Under the pieces are notes generated by a model. The model searched no databases, was not told where the DNA came from, and saw nothing but the letters and a program-made list of their open reading frames with translations. From Membranipora membranacea (lineage: Eukaryota; Bryozoa; Gymnolaemata; Cheilostomatida; Membraniporidae): a stretch of DNA of 60,000 bases. The translations under genes were made by a program, and so were the position numbers. The stretch spans positions 27,752,283 through 27,812,282 of the forward strand of contig OU612066.1 of NCBI GenBank assembly GCA_914767715.1, read 5' to 3'. Shown in pieces: positions 11,163-23,900 of this stretch. How positions within the stretch are numbered: the stretch's first letter is position 1; each line of letters begins with the position of its first letter.

Positions 11163-11223
11163 CAAGCAGGCCGAAGTTGTTCGTTCCGAGCTCCGCGCGG
11201 AACGAACAACTTCGGCCTGCTTG
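11163..11223. repeat. Perfect 26-bp hairpin with 9-base loop
   Basis: Arms 11163-11188 and 11198-11223 (starting CAAGCAGGCCGAAG) are exactly complementary around AGCTCCGCG. The segment is far GC-richer than its surroundings. It may be the end of a foldback element together with the preceding tandem repeat; no function can be assigned. Confidence 0.9.
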
Positions 11224-11229
11224 TAGCTT

Positions 11230-12165
11230 GTAGCTAGTCATACTTATTCTATTTCCTATAGTATACTTATATATAATAGTTACCAATAACACAACAATAT
11301 GCAGCATGGATATTTATTTGAGAAGCTATTCATTATCGTTGACTCATACATACTACCCAAACAGGAAGAAACCCAGCACTCCAGTTAGTATGATTAAGTT
11401 GAACATAAAACTTGACTACTAGTGTAATCAAACTCTGTATCTATAGCAGTCAGTGGTGGTTTGTATTTACTTAAGTTTTAGGTATTATGTAAAAATTAGG
11501 ACCAGTCGGAGTCGAGTCACCAGCCAGTGACCAAACACTACTTTACTAACTAAAAGTTCAGTTATATTTTATGATCAGGTATGGTGAATTTAGTGTGAGA
11601 CTGAGAGTTGACAGGTTGGTCTCAACTGCCATGCCCTTAGAAGCAAGCTAGTCCATGCTGACAAGCCTGTTAAGTCTACAAAAGAAAAGAGGTTGTCATC
11701 ACAGGCCTTTGAATCAACTCAATGCTTGCAAGAGGAGCATCATGTTACTGCTTCTAATCCATCACCAAGATGTTCAAGGAACAAATTATCCATCATCACG
11801 TTTTCTTATAAAAGTTGCTAGTGCCATCATTCTCCCTGGTGCCATCACTGAAGTCTCAAATCAACTTTGAGTTGTCCCAATGCAAGATGTTGAAATTCAG
11901 GATATAACAGGGCGGGGCTCCGTAGCCGCGAAGTATATAATTAAAGTATCTCTATCCCTTTTATGACATGGAACTCCTGGCTTAGCTGCTTATTATAGCC
12001 AAGCAAGATAAGCTCTGTCATCAGTGATACAAAGGTCAAGAATGATGTGCATATGAAGCTATGGTACTGTATAAATTATGATATCTTTATCTTTCTGTGA
12101 TTCAATGATGATGATTGCTCGTATGTATGATGTAGGCTAGTGTTGATAGATGGATAGAGTGACTA
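11230..12165. other. No gene recognised
   Basis: AT-rich DNA with only short open frames; nothing could be matched to a family. Confidence 0.35.
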
Positions 12166-12169
12166 CCAC

Positions 12170-12995
12170 AGACATGAGTGCCTTGAGTGACCCAAGGACT
12201 GGATGATGGGGTTCTGCTACTGGCTCCACGACCAACAACATGAGTACAAGCTAAATAACATCAGTATTCCGAAAACAATGGTGTGAAGTACCTGGGAGTG
12301 AAACTAGAGAGTTCTCTGAGATGGAATGAAAATACTACCTACATCTAATACAAAGCCTCTAGTAGATGAGGTTACATCCGGCGAACTATCCCTCCCACCC
12401 TACCAAAACTACGTGACAAAGCCTATACAACCCTGGTGAGACCTATCCTAGAATATTCATCTACAGTCTGGGACGGCAGCCTCACACAAACTCAGGCAAC
12501 TAAACTGGAGGCTGTCCAGAGGCGAGCCGCAAGAACAGTCTTCAACATTCCTAGAACTGATCACAGAACTAGCACAACGCAGCTCATCGACCATCTGACC
12601 TGGCAGACTCTAGACAGCAGAAGAAGCTGGAGACGTCTTGGTTTGTTTCGTGCCATCCATTTCAACGAGGTAGCTGTCAACATGACTGATCACATCCAGC
12701 CTCATCCTCATCAGAGCAGTACCAGAAGGCACAAACAGCAGTATCTAATACCTCACTGTAATACCAATGTTCATAAAAAGAGCTTCTTTGTATCCACTGC
12801 TAAGCTGTGGAATAATTTGTCTTGTGATTACTCACTACTTGTAGATCCACGAGTGGCAGGTTAAGGTTCCAGCATATGGCAAAGACCTGAAACAGTTGAT
12901 GATCCGGAACGTATACTGACATAAGAGATTGGCACATCGCTGGAACCTTCAACCTGAAGAAGCGATCAACCTCCAAGTAGCAAGTAAGTAAGTAG
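12170..12995 (+). pseudogene. LINE reverse transcriptase C-terminal fragment
   Basis: Broken frames before 12430 read VKYLGVKLESSLRWNE and then GYIRRTIPPTLPKLRDKAY. These are followed by an open stretch with RPILEYSSTVWDGSL and KLEAVQRRAARTVFNI, the typical end of CR1/L2/Jockey-like ORF2. Several in-frame stops lie before 12430. The copy ends in an AAGT-type microsatellite (about 12975-12997), as LINE 3' ends often do. 5'-truncated and dead. Confidence 0.85.
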
Positions 12996-12999
12996 ACCT

Positions 13000-13595
13000 G
13001 TTTCCTTCTATTGAACATAACATTGAACTAGATTGGACTGTTCAAGCGGGTAGAATATTTCAAGCTGTAGAAAATAATTGAATGTTTACTAATGCTACCT
13101 GGAAGGGCAGCCCCTGAACGGGTGCGAAGGTCCTCGATTGACCACTTATCTTGATAAACGATTTGATCCTTAACTGATATTATCACACATGTAGTAATCA
13201 CATTAACAGTTCAGTCATATTCAATTTCTATAACTTGTCACCTGTTTTGCTCAGTAGTTTTTATATCAGGCAGTTCATCATTATGAAAAGAGGACCATTT
13301 TTTACTGCAGCGGGTCTGCTGTTTTTGTTTCAGGGGATTCTTTGGTTTAGTATGTAGGACATGTCTTTTCTTTGCCTTCGAGGGGGTAAAATTGTGTAGC
13401 TCAGTGTGTGTGGGAGAGCTTAGAGGAATGGCATAAATTTGTTTTAGCACATGTTGGAACAAACAACCTCACTAGCCAAGGTGCATCAGTTCTTGACAGT
13501 TTGTGTGCTCTAACTACCATGCCATATTGAGTAAATCTGTTTCTGTTTCTGAAGATGGTGTTACCTGGGGCACACTTTGAGAAAGCAGGGCTCTA
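13000..13595. other. No gene recognised
   Basis: No exon, RNA gene or repeat could be supported between the two LINE remnants. Confidence 0.3.
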
Positions 13596-13599
13596 TCCC

Positions 13600-13815
13600 A
13601 CTCACTAGTTTGGGTTGGGCACCAGAAGGGAGAAGGAGATGTGGAAGACCAAAGAAGATCTGTAGAATGACAGCTCTGGAACAGTTGCAGACCACTGGCA
13701 TCAAGTGAAGCTGCAGAGATAGTGGAAGATCGGTCTAGATGGAGGGAGCAGGAGATGAATATTCTGGCGCAATATTCCAGAAGGAACCCTGCTACCTAAG
13801 TGAGTAAGTGAAGTG
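13600..13815 (+). pseudogene. LINE ORF2 extreme C-terminus, fragment
   Basis: APEGRRRCGRPKKICRMTA, then EQLQTTGIK, a stop, and AEIVEDRSRWRE fit the conserved end of RTE-like and related LINE ORF2 proteins (G-R-R-x-x-G-R-P-K, then A-x-D-R-x-x-W-R). It is interrupted by one stop and a frame change and followed by an AAGTG-type short repeat. Confidence 0.65.
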
Positions 13816-13904
13816 TTTCGAAGCAAAGATGTCAATAATACTCATTTATGGGATATTGTTACATTAAACTGTTTGTGGAATCACTCTTTTCTTTTTGTTC
13901 TAGG

Positions 13905-14054
13905 CCATCAATAGCATTTTATACTACTACCCGTAGAGTATTTGCAATGAATGGACTCCATCTGACCCGCTCATTGCTGAGCCTCTGCTGTAAAACATAC
14001 AAATTCGAGAAAAAGGATGATGACTTTATAGATTCAGGAGTTCCCCTCTACTAA
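13905..14054 (+). CDS. Weak candidate terminal exon, unknown
   Basis: After TTTTTGTTCTAG an open stretch runs to a stop at 14052-14054 and ends KKDDDFIDSGVPLY. It has the right strand and position to be a last exon of the tau/MAP-type gene, but it shows no family motif and its phase is untested, so this is a guess. Confidence 0.2.
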   Translation, partial: PSIAFYTTTRRVFAMNGLHLTRSLLSLCCKTYKFEKKDDDFIDSGVPLY

Positions 14055-14059
14055 AAATT

Positions 14060-15095
14060 CTAAGAGTGGGCAACTCTGGCACTTGATTTATTGTTGCACC
14101 CCATTTCAAACCTTATTTCCCTTATTGGTTAGAAAGCCTACCTATGAAATAACTCTATCATTCAGTATTCAAGTACTCATACCATGATCATTATCTGCAA
14201 TTAGTGTAGTGTAGCACCCCACCTCTGAGGGACTAAAGCAGTCAAAATCGATGCTGGAAACACTTGGGTGTTTATGCCTATTTCATAACATGGATGTTCC
14301 TATTTTCTTGCTTGTAGAAGGTGAAGATAGTATGCAGATGAAGGTAAATCTGGATTTAAGTCGGTCATGAAAATGGCAAGGTATGATGCAATTATTTCTG
14401 AGGGTGTGTGCTAATTAATATCGGTCGGGTTAGCTTCAACTACTGAGTTAGACTCGATTACTATTCACAATAAATGGAAGGTGACAAGTTATAGAATATA
14501 TAATTGACTTAGCTGTATTCTTTGGTCAAGGATCTAGGAGATGTTAAGTCTGATTTGGAGGTTGTTTCCCTGCCTGGAACCGGTGGAGGGGGGGGGTAGA
14601 GTGTAGCTCAGTGGGTGTTGGAGAACTTAATAATTAGGCATAAACAGGCGGGGTGGTATGTTTTGAGGCAGGCCATGGCGCTGAAGGATTACAGATATAT
14701 TATTCCAGTGCTGTCCCCAGGATTTCAGAACGTTTTCCAATGCTAGGCCGTCTGTGTATATGATATATCCGCATTTAATGACAAGTAATTTAAGCCCATT
14801 TATTGGGGAATATTTGAAGATATCACTGATCTTTGGCTGTGAAGAATATGTCATAGCGACACAAATATAGCATTGTAGAACACTTTTAAATGGGATGTTA
14901 CCTTAATCCTCAGTGTTAAATACTGATGTAATTTGATGGAAGGGATTTCAGACAAAAGCAAATTTGACAGGCTCCTTTCATGTAATACGTCTGTATTATC
15001 TATTATTATGCCCAATAAATTTTAATCAACCAATTAATTGCACCACAGGAACAGCAACCTATCCTTTTCTTGAAAGATGGCTTTGTAAACTTTAT
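14060..15095. other. No gene recognised
   Basis: Contains a G-run at about 14585 and short open frames on both strands without recognisable domains. Confidence 0.3.
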
Positions 15096-15099
15096 GTCT

Positions 15100-15796
15100 T
15101 GCAGTCAGACAGATACTAGAGTTGAGTTACTTTTTGACGGCTCATCCCATTGACAAATAGCACTTGTACATGCAGGGTCCGACATATCCAGCCTGGTTAC
15201 ATACTCCAGCTTGAACAATATGGCAGCTTCATGATTGCACACCTGACTTAACCTAAAGAACAGGATGTGAAATATTTTTTTTTCTCATTTCTTTCAACAA
15301 CATTGCGATTCCATTCAAATCCAGTAATTAGTGATACCTTTTAAAATCGATTTGAAAGAATTTGCTTGTTAATGTATACACCATCAACTTACAGTGTAGA
15401 GCATTCACAATCCAGGCGTCCTAATTTTGTTAAGTCAGGAAAATTGCAGATATTTATACATTGTTGTTATTCTTCCATTCATTGTATCAATTTATGAAAA
15501 GCTATTAATAATGGAAACATAATTTTCAATTTCATCTAAAAAGAAATCGGTAAAAATTATCCTAGCTGTCAGCATTATACATACCCAGCAAAGCAGCTAC
15601 AATATGCCAAGCAGACTTCACCAGTTTCCTTGATAACTTTAACCCAAGCTTCATGAGGTATCTCCGAGATTCTCTGACTGCGCTTGCAGAGTGCGTTCAG
15701 GTAGCAACATGGGTGCTGTTTGTTGATGTTATGATAGAATATTTCCTGAACGTGATTATCCATGTACAGGCTGTATGATTTACCAGTCTTGTACAC
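15100..15796 (-). pseudogene. YqaJ-type recombinase family protein, SWIM region, decayed
   Basis: The exon-like stretch 15575-15796 (minus) reads CKRSQRISEIPHEAWVKV and TGEVCLAYCSCFAG. A second stretch at about 15110-15260 reads VCNHEAAILFKLEYVTRLD, DPACTSAICQWDEPS and, after an in-frame TGA, LQDIKFTKPSFKKR. Together they form a SWIM zinc finger (C-x-C, then C-x-H) and the following region that in many invertebrate proteins precedes a YqaJ exonuclease domain. The TGA in the second stretch and the absence of the nuclease part nearby make it a likely pseudogene or part of a dead mobile element. It is divergent from the SWIM exon at 20.6 kb. Confidence 0.6.
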
Positions 15797-15799
15797 AGA

Positions 15800-17270
15800 C
15801 AGATCCTTTTTAATTAATGAGTAGCCTTTTTATATTCAAAAAGAGCCTGAGATCAACCAAATTTGTCTGTGGCCATTTTGACATTGCCTGCTTTTCACCA
15901 TGCTATGCTTTCAATCTTTCATCATCGTTAGGCGTTCGAGGTCCTTCTTTATATATATCCTGGTAATCTCTCTTATCCGCGGGAAGTTCTTACGCAGCTG
16001 AGACGTTTTCAGGGACTTGTTGATTATATAGGCAACGACTCCTTTGAACCACTAATTTTAAATCCACGCTTTCTACAGAAATCCTCGACAGTCCAATATT
16101 TTTACTTCCTCAAGTGTTATTAAATCGCTATCCACAATAGTTCGTATTCCACTTGCCCTCCAAAAAGATGAAGCCAAGGCTGTTGTTGAATTTGACTTTT
16201 GAATTTTGTAATATTATCCAGCTGCTGATCACAAATAAGGAAATGCACTTTTATTTGAATTTGAGTTGTGAACTAAGGCACGAGGGGCGGGTGCCTTGAC
16301 GATAGTGACTTTGCGCGGATGCGTTGATGGAAAGCAAACCTCCCTGCACTGGCTTAGAGTATAAGCATGAGAGTGATGGGGTGAAAATTGCTGCACTGAA
16401 ACAATGAAGAGTTGGCAGCCTCCCTGGCTGCGCAACAGCGTAAACACACCAATTATGTCAAACCACCGAAACTTACAAAATGCACTGAGGGATCGATGAG
16501 ATTGATTGAGATGCTCATCAACACACAGGGGTGGCTTCATGCTGCTGGGCCCAGCCATGAGGAGGTTGTACTAGAGAAGGCCTCGAAACAGCGCTTGACT
16601 CATGGTTTCTAGCTGAAGACCTGTGTGTTGTGCAGTGGTACGCGCACCACTGTATGTTGTATCTTACAGTGTTTCTCTGTTGTGATAAGTATTGTCAGAT
16701 AAAGTAAGGTGTGAAGATCTGATTGTATTAAAATTCATGAGATGGACAATCTATTAGACTACATAGAAAACAGTAGAACATATTTTTTCATATCAGTTAG
16801 GAAATACTAGGAGTAAGGACCAGGGTCCCAAGACCTGCTATATGTTCAGCGGCTAGATCTCAAAACAAAAGTCGATATAAATCATACCTAGGATCCCCAA
16901 ATTTTTTTCAAAACCCCCTACCTACTAGTTTTCAAGGGTGCCAGTGCAGAATCAAAAAGAATTTTATTCCTATGATGTGCGGTTTTCTAGATAAGCCCCA
17001 TTTCATTTTTTCTTATGCTGCGTGCGTTAAAAGTACCAAACCAGAGAGCGGGCAACTCAAAATTAAACTCAAATTTGGGCTCCGAAAACTGTCTATGAAG
17101 AAGCAGAAATTTGCCATTGAAAACAGCCGAATCAGTAGCCTACTTTCCATTCACAATCCCTCAATAACTCAAGGGGCCCCCTGAGTACCTGTTATTTATA
17201 TATATATATATATATATATTTATATTGATCATCATTTCATCATTGTAAGATTTTTATTGAATGTACTTGC
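15800..17270. other. Upstream region of the transposase-protease gene; no exon assigned
   Basis: First exons of the gene starting at 17273 should lie here or farther left, but none could be fixed. Opposed open frames at 16229-16612 on both strands have no recognisable domain. A TA-dinucleotide microsatellite lies at about 17195-17220. Confidence 0.35.
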
Positions 17271-17272
17271 AG

Positions 17273-17963
17273 ATACCAGAAGGATGTACGAAACATGCAC
17301 TTTTCAAGATAAAAGACGGGCTCCGAAGCAAACTTGATGAAAAGCCCTGCACAGAAAGACTCTACATGGTTGAAGAGAAAGGTGAACATGAATACCACAA
17401 TACCGGCAGAGTGAGTTAAGCAAGAACAGTAGATACTAACCACTATGATTTTTCATAAAACTGGCTATTACCCATACAGAACTGGACATTATTGTAATGC
17501 GGGCACCCATCCAGGCCCGACTGTCTGCTCAGGCTAACCAAAGAGTACTCCAAAGAGTACTCCAAGGAGTACTTCTTGGGCTAACTAACAGACCTAGGCC
17601 TACCAGACGAGGTTTTTGCATACTAAATATTTGTCTGTGTGTGTTAACAAATTTGATACGGGTGATTCGGGGTTACCCTTTGTCTTAAGGTAGATGATTG
17701 CTTCAATATTGAATTAAAAAACTAAATTTCATTTAACAGACAGTCACTCAAGCTTAGCTGCTATACCAAGGTCATGAGAAATTTCCTGCTTTACAGGCAA
17801 ATGATGAAGCATTGGAAACCGACAAGAGGCTCACCAGAGCTGTAAAAAGAAAAGTCCAGGATGGAATCGAGTCTCTTCAGGCAATGCTTGACTATCTAGA
17901 GTCAGTCAGAGAGACCATTTCCGGGATTGATACTGTGAGAAGTCTTGTCTATCATCAGAAAAG
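17273..17963 (+). CDS. N-terminal exons of the transposase-protease gene
   Basis: Exon 17273-17410 (46 codons) reads IPEGCTKHALFKIKDGL and ends at AGA|GTGAGT. Exon 17797-17963 reads TRAVKRKVQDGIESLQAML and LESVRETISGIDTVRS, probably helical, and ends AAAAG|GTATTG in phase 2. I do not recognise a domain; in MULE proteins the DNA-binding zinc finger usually lies in this region, and only scattered Cys and His are seen here. Confidence 0.65.
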
Positions 17964-20900
17964 GTATTGCACTTTATCCCAATACAATTTGCCTAACCTA
18001 TGTAGAGGTAGATCCTTGTCACGCGGCCAGTGACTTTTTTCAGCACTTTTTTCTTGGTAATGTGTTAATAATCCCTGAATGTTAAATAATATTTAAATGT
18101 GTATATAAGTTTAAGCTTACTCCATCTTTCAGGAAATAAGAATTAATCCAGGTAAGGGGTGGATTTTTTTCACAATAGTTTGTATATCTGACATGTGAGC
18201 TTTTTCCCAGTTTATTAACAATCCTTTCATTTCTTTCTCGTGCAGCAAACAGCAAGGAGCGAATTTCAGCAGTCAGGATATTGTTAACCTTGATCAGGGG
18301 TTCGTTATCATGACCAGTTTTATGGCAAAACTAGCGGAGATGTATAGTGAGACTGCCTTGATAGATGCCACATACAATGTAAACAACAGTCGCGCGAACA
18401 TACTGTACATGGTAGCTGTCTTCACAAATGAAGGATATCAACCTGTTGCCTTGTTTCTGACCAGCAAGGAAGACGCAGTAACCATATCAGCTTTCCTTGA
18501 GAATTTGAAAGACGTTAGAGGTTTTCAGCCGCCATACTGGATGTCAGATGATTCTGTTGCACAACCGGCTGCTATAAGACAAGTCTATCCAGGTAACTGA
18601 TCTGATTATGCTGCTGCATACAATATATGCCTGGGTTAACATTGAAACAATTTTGCTTGCCTTGCAATTTTATTTTTGCAACCCACTTGAGACATAGTTT
18701 CCAGTTGCACCAGTGTAAAATGCATAATTGCAAGAAGGAGCAACTGTCTGAGTTGCAGTATTGAGAGGCGTCGTGATTGGGTGCTGTGATTGGATTTCTT
18801 ATTAATTGTGCTACAGAAATTTCTAAATTGCAGTTGGCTGGTTGCATATAATATGTGAACGAACGAGCAACTTGGACCCAAACTCAGACTCAACCTCAGA
18901 TTTGTGAAAAGTTGCGAGTTGCTTCAATGTAGACACAGCTTTAACCTCTATGAAATTTGAAAATCAAAATGCTTGTTTATAATCAGCAGATTTTGAATAG
19001 AGCTTGCCTTAAATTTGATAACGATGACCACTCTCTCTTTGCATGTGCATTGAATACCGTATGGGTCCACTAAATGTCATTGACGTATTTGCAGGCTGCA
19101 ATATCCTGCTCTGTAGTTTTCATAACACTCGATTCTGGAGTTCAAATTTTAAAAAGCTCACAGCGCAGAAAGATGGTCTGATGGCTGTGATGAAAAAGAT
19201 AGAGAACTCTAATGATGAGAAAGAAGTAGAACTGAATGAGGCTGTGATGGAGGAGTTATTTTTGTCCCTGGGACAAGAAGAAGACAAAGAAAGCAGCAAG
19301 AAGAGGTCAGTGGCAATGTGTGATGAGCTTAGAATATACACTCAAAAATGGTTGAAACGAAAAAAGGTAATAACATATAAGTAGCCTGTACTCTTGGCAA
19401 ATTACCAATTCAATAAATGGCTGAAGCATCTCATTTTATTAATCCTATAATAGAACAGCACAATGGCACAAAATACCGGTAGCAATTTGTTTTTTAGAAT
19501 ACCTTCTTCCATACTTTTATCACCTGATCAGAGGTAAAGCAATGAAAGGAAGGTAAATGACCTTTGCTTCTCAATACGTATGTTGATAGATAACAGTCTA
19601 TATGGACTGTGCTCTATTACAGACTCACAGATCAGCAGGGGACCTCCTAATCAAGGAGGGCCCACTCAAAGATATTCAACAACTTTAATCTAAAAGATCC
19701 ATCTTTGCAAAATGTAAATTATCCAGCCATGCTATGTTACAAGAAGTCATAGGTAAATCTGATTTCACTTCTCCATACTTTCTGTAATGTTGTAGATGTG
19801 GGTTAAATATCATCACAAAGACAGACTCAAGCCAAATATACACACTAATAATGGACTGGAGAGATTAAACAGGACTTTCAAGCAGCTCACAGGAGTTGAC
19901 AAGGGTAGCAATATAGGCTTGAGAACGTGTCTTCATCATACTCTAACAAAGTTCTTGCATCAGATGCAGGCACGGTGCGAACTGGCTATTTTAATTTGAT
20001 CTTGAGAGTTTTCATCACAGTTTCAACCAAATGAGTTGGATACATTTTATTGCTATTGTCATAGACATATCTACATCCATGGTAAATCGTTGATTTTGAT
20101 TTTCCATGGAAACATAATGAGCACAACTTACTTTTTGCCTTAGAGCCAACTTCAACTACATTCTGCCGACAGACCATACAAAATAGCCAAAAACTATTGA
20201 TTATTGAGCCTGGTTCAAACTATGCCATATCAAAGTAGAGAATAGTTCCTTGCACCTAGTCCGCATATACCTGGTGAAGTGTGGCAAGCAAGTAGTTGGT
20301 GGCTTTGCTTATTTATGTCATATCACAGACTATTTGCTTACTTCAATGGAGCTAGCTTATCAATAAAAATCCGTCGAGCCTACTTATAACAGTGGGATGT
20401 TAGCATCAAGTAATTTCTCCGCACAAAAATGCCTGCCTTCTTGTCAGTTTGATCGACAATGAGTAATTTACATTGTCATAATCGACTTGACCATATCATG
20501 TGTGATACAAAATCGCTTTTATAATGCTATTTATCGTCATATTTATACAGGTATAAAACTCACAACATCAAATGGCAAAGCACCTTCAGAGCTTACAACA
20601 AAGCTCTTCCAGGCTATCTTCACGAGAAACCGAGATGGTTTATCGAGAAGGCTTTACGTGTTGGACAGAATGACATTAACACGGTTTATGAACTTGATGA
20701 TGAAGGTAGATGTCCCTGCCCGGCTTATAAACACAATGGCTCGATATGCAAACATGTTCTTGCACATGCAAACGAACAGGGATGCCTTCCTTTCCGATAC
20801 GAGAAGCCACTTTTTGTCTTAGACAAGCGAGTGACATGTGAGTATTTGATGTACATGCTTTGAGTTGAGTTGAGTTACAAAATTTACCAGTTGAGATTAA

Positions 20901-23900
20901 AGTGTTGGGAATGTTTGAGGCTACCAAGCCAGACTATCTGGCAAGAAGGTGCAGATAATAAAAAACTCACTCCAGCAGCATTCACCTAAAGCTTTGGTGC
21001 AACATCTCATTCTCTACTGAAACTTCCATGGTGCTCAAGCTCTTGTCACTTGTGTCAGCTGTAGATTTGGATGTTGATGGAAACATCGAAGGACATTCGA
21101 CAGATCTTGATTCAATGATACAACAGGGAGCTACTTCTAAATACCACAGACGACCCTTCATGAAAGCAAAGCATGCCAAAAGACAGCAGTTTACAGCAAA
21201 GCTTAAACAAGGCGAAACACATGTAAGTGAATCATCTGCCAAGGTTTAGTATGTTGGGTATTCGACCTACTTGAGGCCAAATACCCGACCAGAACAGACA
21301 CCTCTCTTTTATTTTGTATTGAGTTACCTCCTCCTGTGAAGAAAGGGGCCAACTCCGTACAAAAGTTGTTTCTTTATTTTTTGAAATTGAAACTTGAGGT
21401 GTTAGGTATTAACTCACTTAATTAATGATGGGATCTCACAAGTGTAGGCAGGGAGTTACTCCCCTGCCATAGTACTTCTAGGCATGACTAGGTTTATGCG
21501 CTAGTTGTTAGAGTTGAATCTAACTTGCCTGTGTTTGTAGTTTCTTTTCTGCTAGTCTCCTACAATAAACTGCCGCCACAAACTCTAAATGCAGGAACAC
21601 TGCTTCAAACTGTGTACTAATGTGTTAGGCGCAGGCGTCAGCGGTCTTATTGTCACTGTGGGTATCAAATTTGCAATGAAAAAACTGTGTTATATACTGA
21701 AATGGACACGGTTCATCATTCAATCTTGCAATTATTGAAGCCGAATGCTAACCTATTATCGACCAATGTATGTTTAACTTTATAGGGCGAATATAACGAG
21801 AGTTCCAGCAGTGTTCAAACATCTAAGGTAATCAAGCGTGTTAATGGCATCACATTATATGAGTCGGACCTCAAAACACTCAGTTCGGCTGAATATATCA
21901 CTGATACTGTAAGTATAGATACAGGATGGATATTAGATATTTGGTATTTCAGCGGGTTGGTGTCAAGAGTGTTTGCAAGCCTAAATTGAAGATACGAAGA
22001 TTGAGACTACCAGGGTATCTAGAAGGCTTCATGCTATATGCTCTGTGATATGTAAATGTTAGTTTCTCACAAGATATTTGTGCAGAATGCACCGACCCCA
22101 CCAAATCAAATACTACAAAAATTACGTTGAAGAGGATGCAGCCCCTATTCAATGTTTGCCAGATATGTGTTAAGCATTTACAAGTTTATTGGTATTTGTT
22201 TACAATTGATTTAATTGTAGATTGTTGATGCCTGTCTATCGATAATGACTGAAGGTCATCCATGGGTAAGTGTGCAAACCAGTACAATGTACGAATTTCA
22301 AATATTCCTAGCTTGGTATGATATATCTGTCCATGACAAAATCACTCTCTCATAGCCTGTTGCCCTGCTGGTAATGCAGTTGATAAAGAAATGCAACTAA
22401 CATCAACCCAACAGGCCATTGGTATTTGTGTGTGTTGATGCCAGCTTACTGTAACAGTTGTAGCCTATGTGTAGGCTCAGCAATATTTGTTCTAGGGGGG
22501 TAATCCACAATTCTAGACCCTGCCTCTCAGACCAATCCCATGGAGCTTATTTAAATTTCATAATTTTAGATGAAAGCTCTAAAGTTACATGATGTGCCGA
22601 AGACCTTGTTTGGAATGCAATTTAGGACGGTTCTAGTGCCAAGATACAAGCCAATTACAAGGCACTTTTACGTGGGAGTAAGTTAATTTCACAGTTTCAA
22701 TCTAATTCTTTGTGATTAGAAATTGCGGTATTTCATGATGATGATGATGATGATGATGATGGCATGATGATTCACTGCCTGTGCTCTGGGGATAATTGTT
22801 TTTCCAAAACGTGTATGCAATGGATTCAGATTAAATTGACGATACACAAATGTTTCATTTGTTAAACATTCACTTGTGTTGTGTTCATCTGAGATGGAAA
22901 GGCCAACGTACATAGAAGCAGCCATGTTCGTTTTAAAAATACCTTGACAGAATTATAACCATATTTCCTGATTTTTGATCATCGAGGCACAAAATCATGT
23001 TGTTTGGATAGCTGATTCCCTTCCCATTGATGAGTCAGCTATAAGTACTGTGAAAGGTGAGTTGTTGCAAAAATGACCGAAATTGTTTAAAGCATAAATT
23101 TCCTTGATTATATGGTGTGTGTATATGGTGTATATGGTATATAATTATAATGTCATATGAACTAGTTAAAGTAAGTGAATTCTTTCTTTTTTCATCTTAA
23201 CCTTCATCAAATTGCTATGAGTAGTGTACCCATCGGGACCCAACTGTGCTTTTGGTGTTTAATTCACATACATGTATTGGTAAGAGCAACTGAGAGTTTA
23301 TACTCATCCTATCCCATATTCCGCATTGACTGAGTTGTGTGGCACTTTCTTGTATTATTTTAGAGATTGCTGCCAGACTGACCCACTATTCAGAGACTGG
23401 ACTTTTAAAAAAGTTGGATTGTGAATATCAGCAGGATGGTGTTTCTTGTGGACTACATGTCATTAAGGTATGGTCTCAGTATAAACATTATGTGACATAT
23501 TATATATTAAAAGTATATCAATGATACTGCTATTTTTAGGGAAAGGTTTTTGTGAACTATCCAAGTCAAAATTGCTTATGTCAGAAAATTGTTCTAGAAT
23601 GGGCAGAAAATCATTGATAAAACTCAAGAATGACTACATGATGTTAATGACCTCAATGTATGCATGCCCTTAGTGATAAATATGAATGTAAGGGTCCTTT
23701 ATTTGGAGTTTCTCAAATAGTATATGAAAGATAAGATTGCCGCTTAAGGTAAATGTGATATCCTTATGAAGATAATAACTCGACCAATAATCTAACAAAT
23801 GCTGTATTTTTCTGAGCGTGCTATCAATCTTGTGCGTGATTTTGCAAATTATCCCCTTCACCCATACAATGAGTTTCAATGGTTTGGTAGCACCTAATAT

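Noticed and set aside
16229-16612. Opposed open frames of 109 and 66 codons
   Set aside because: Overlapping frames on both strands without recognisable motif; could be upstream exon material but nothing decides it.
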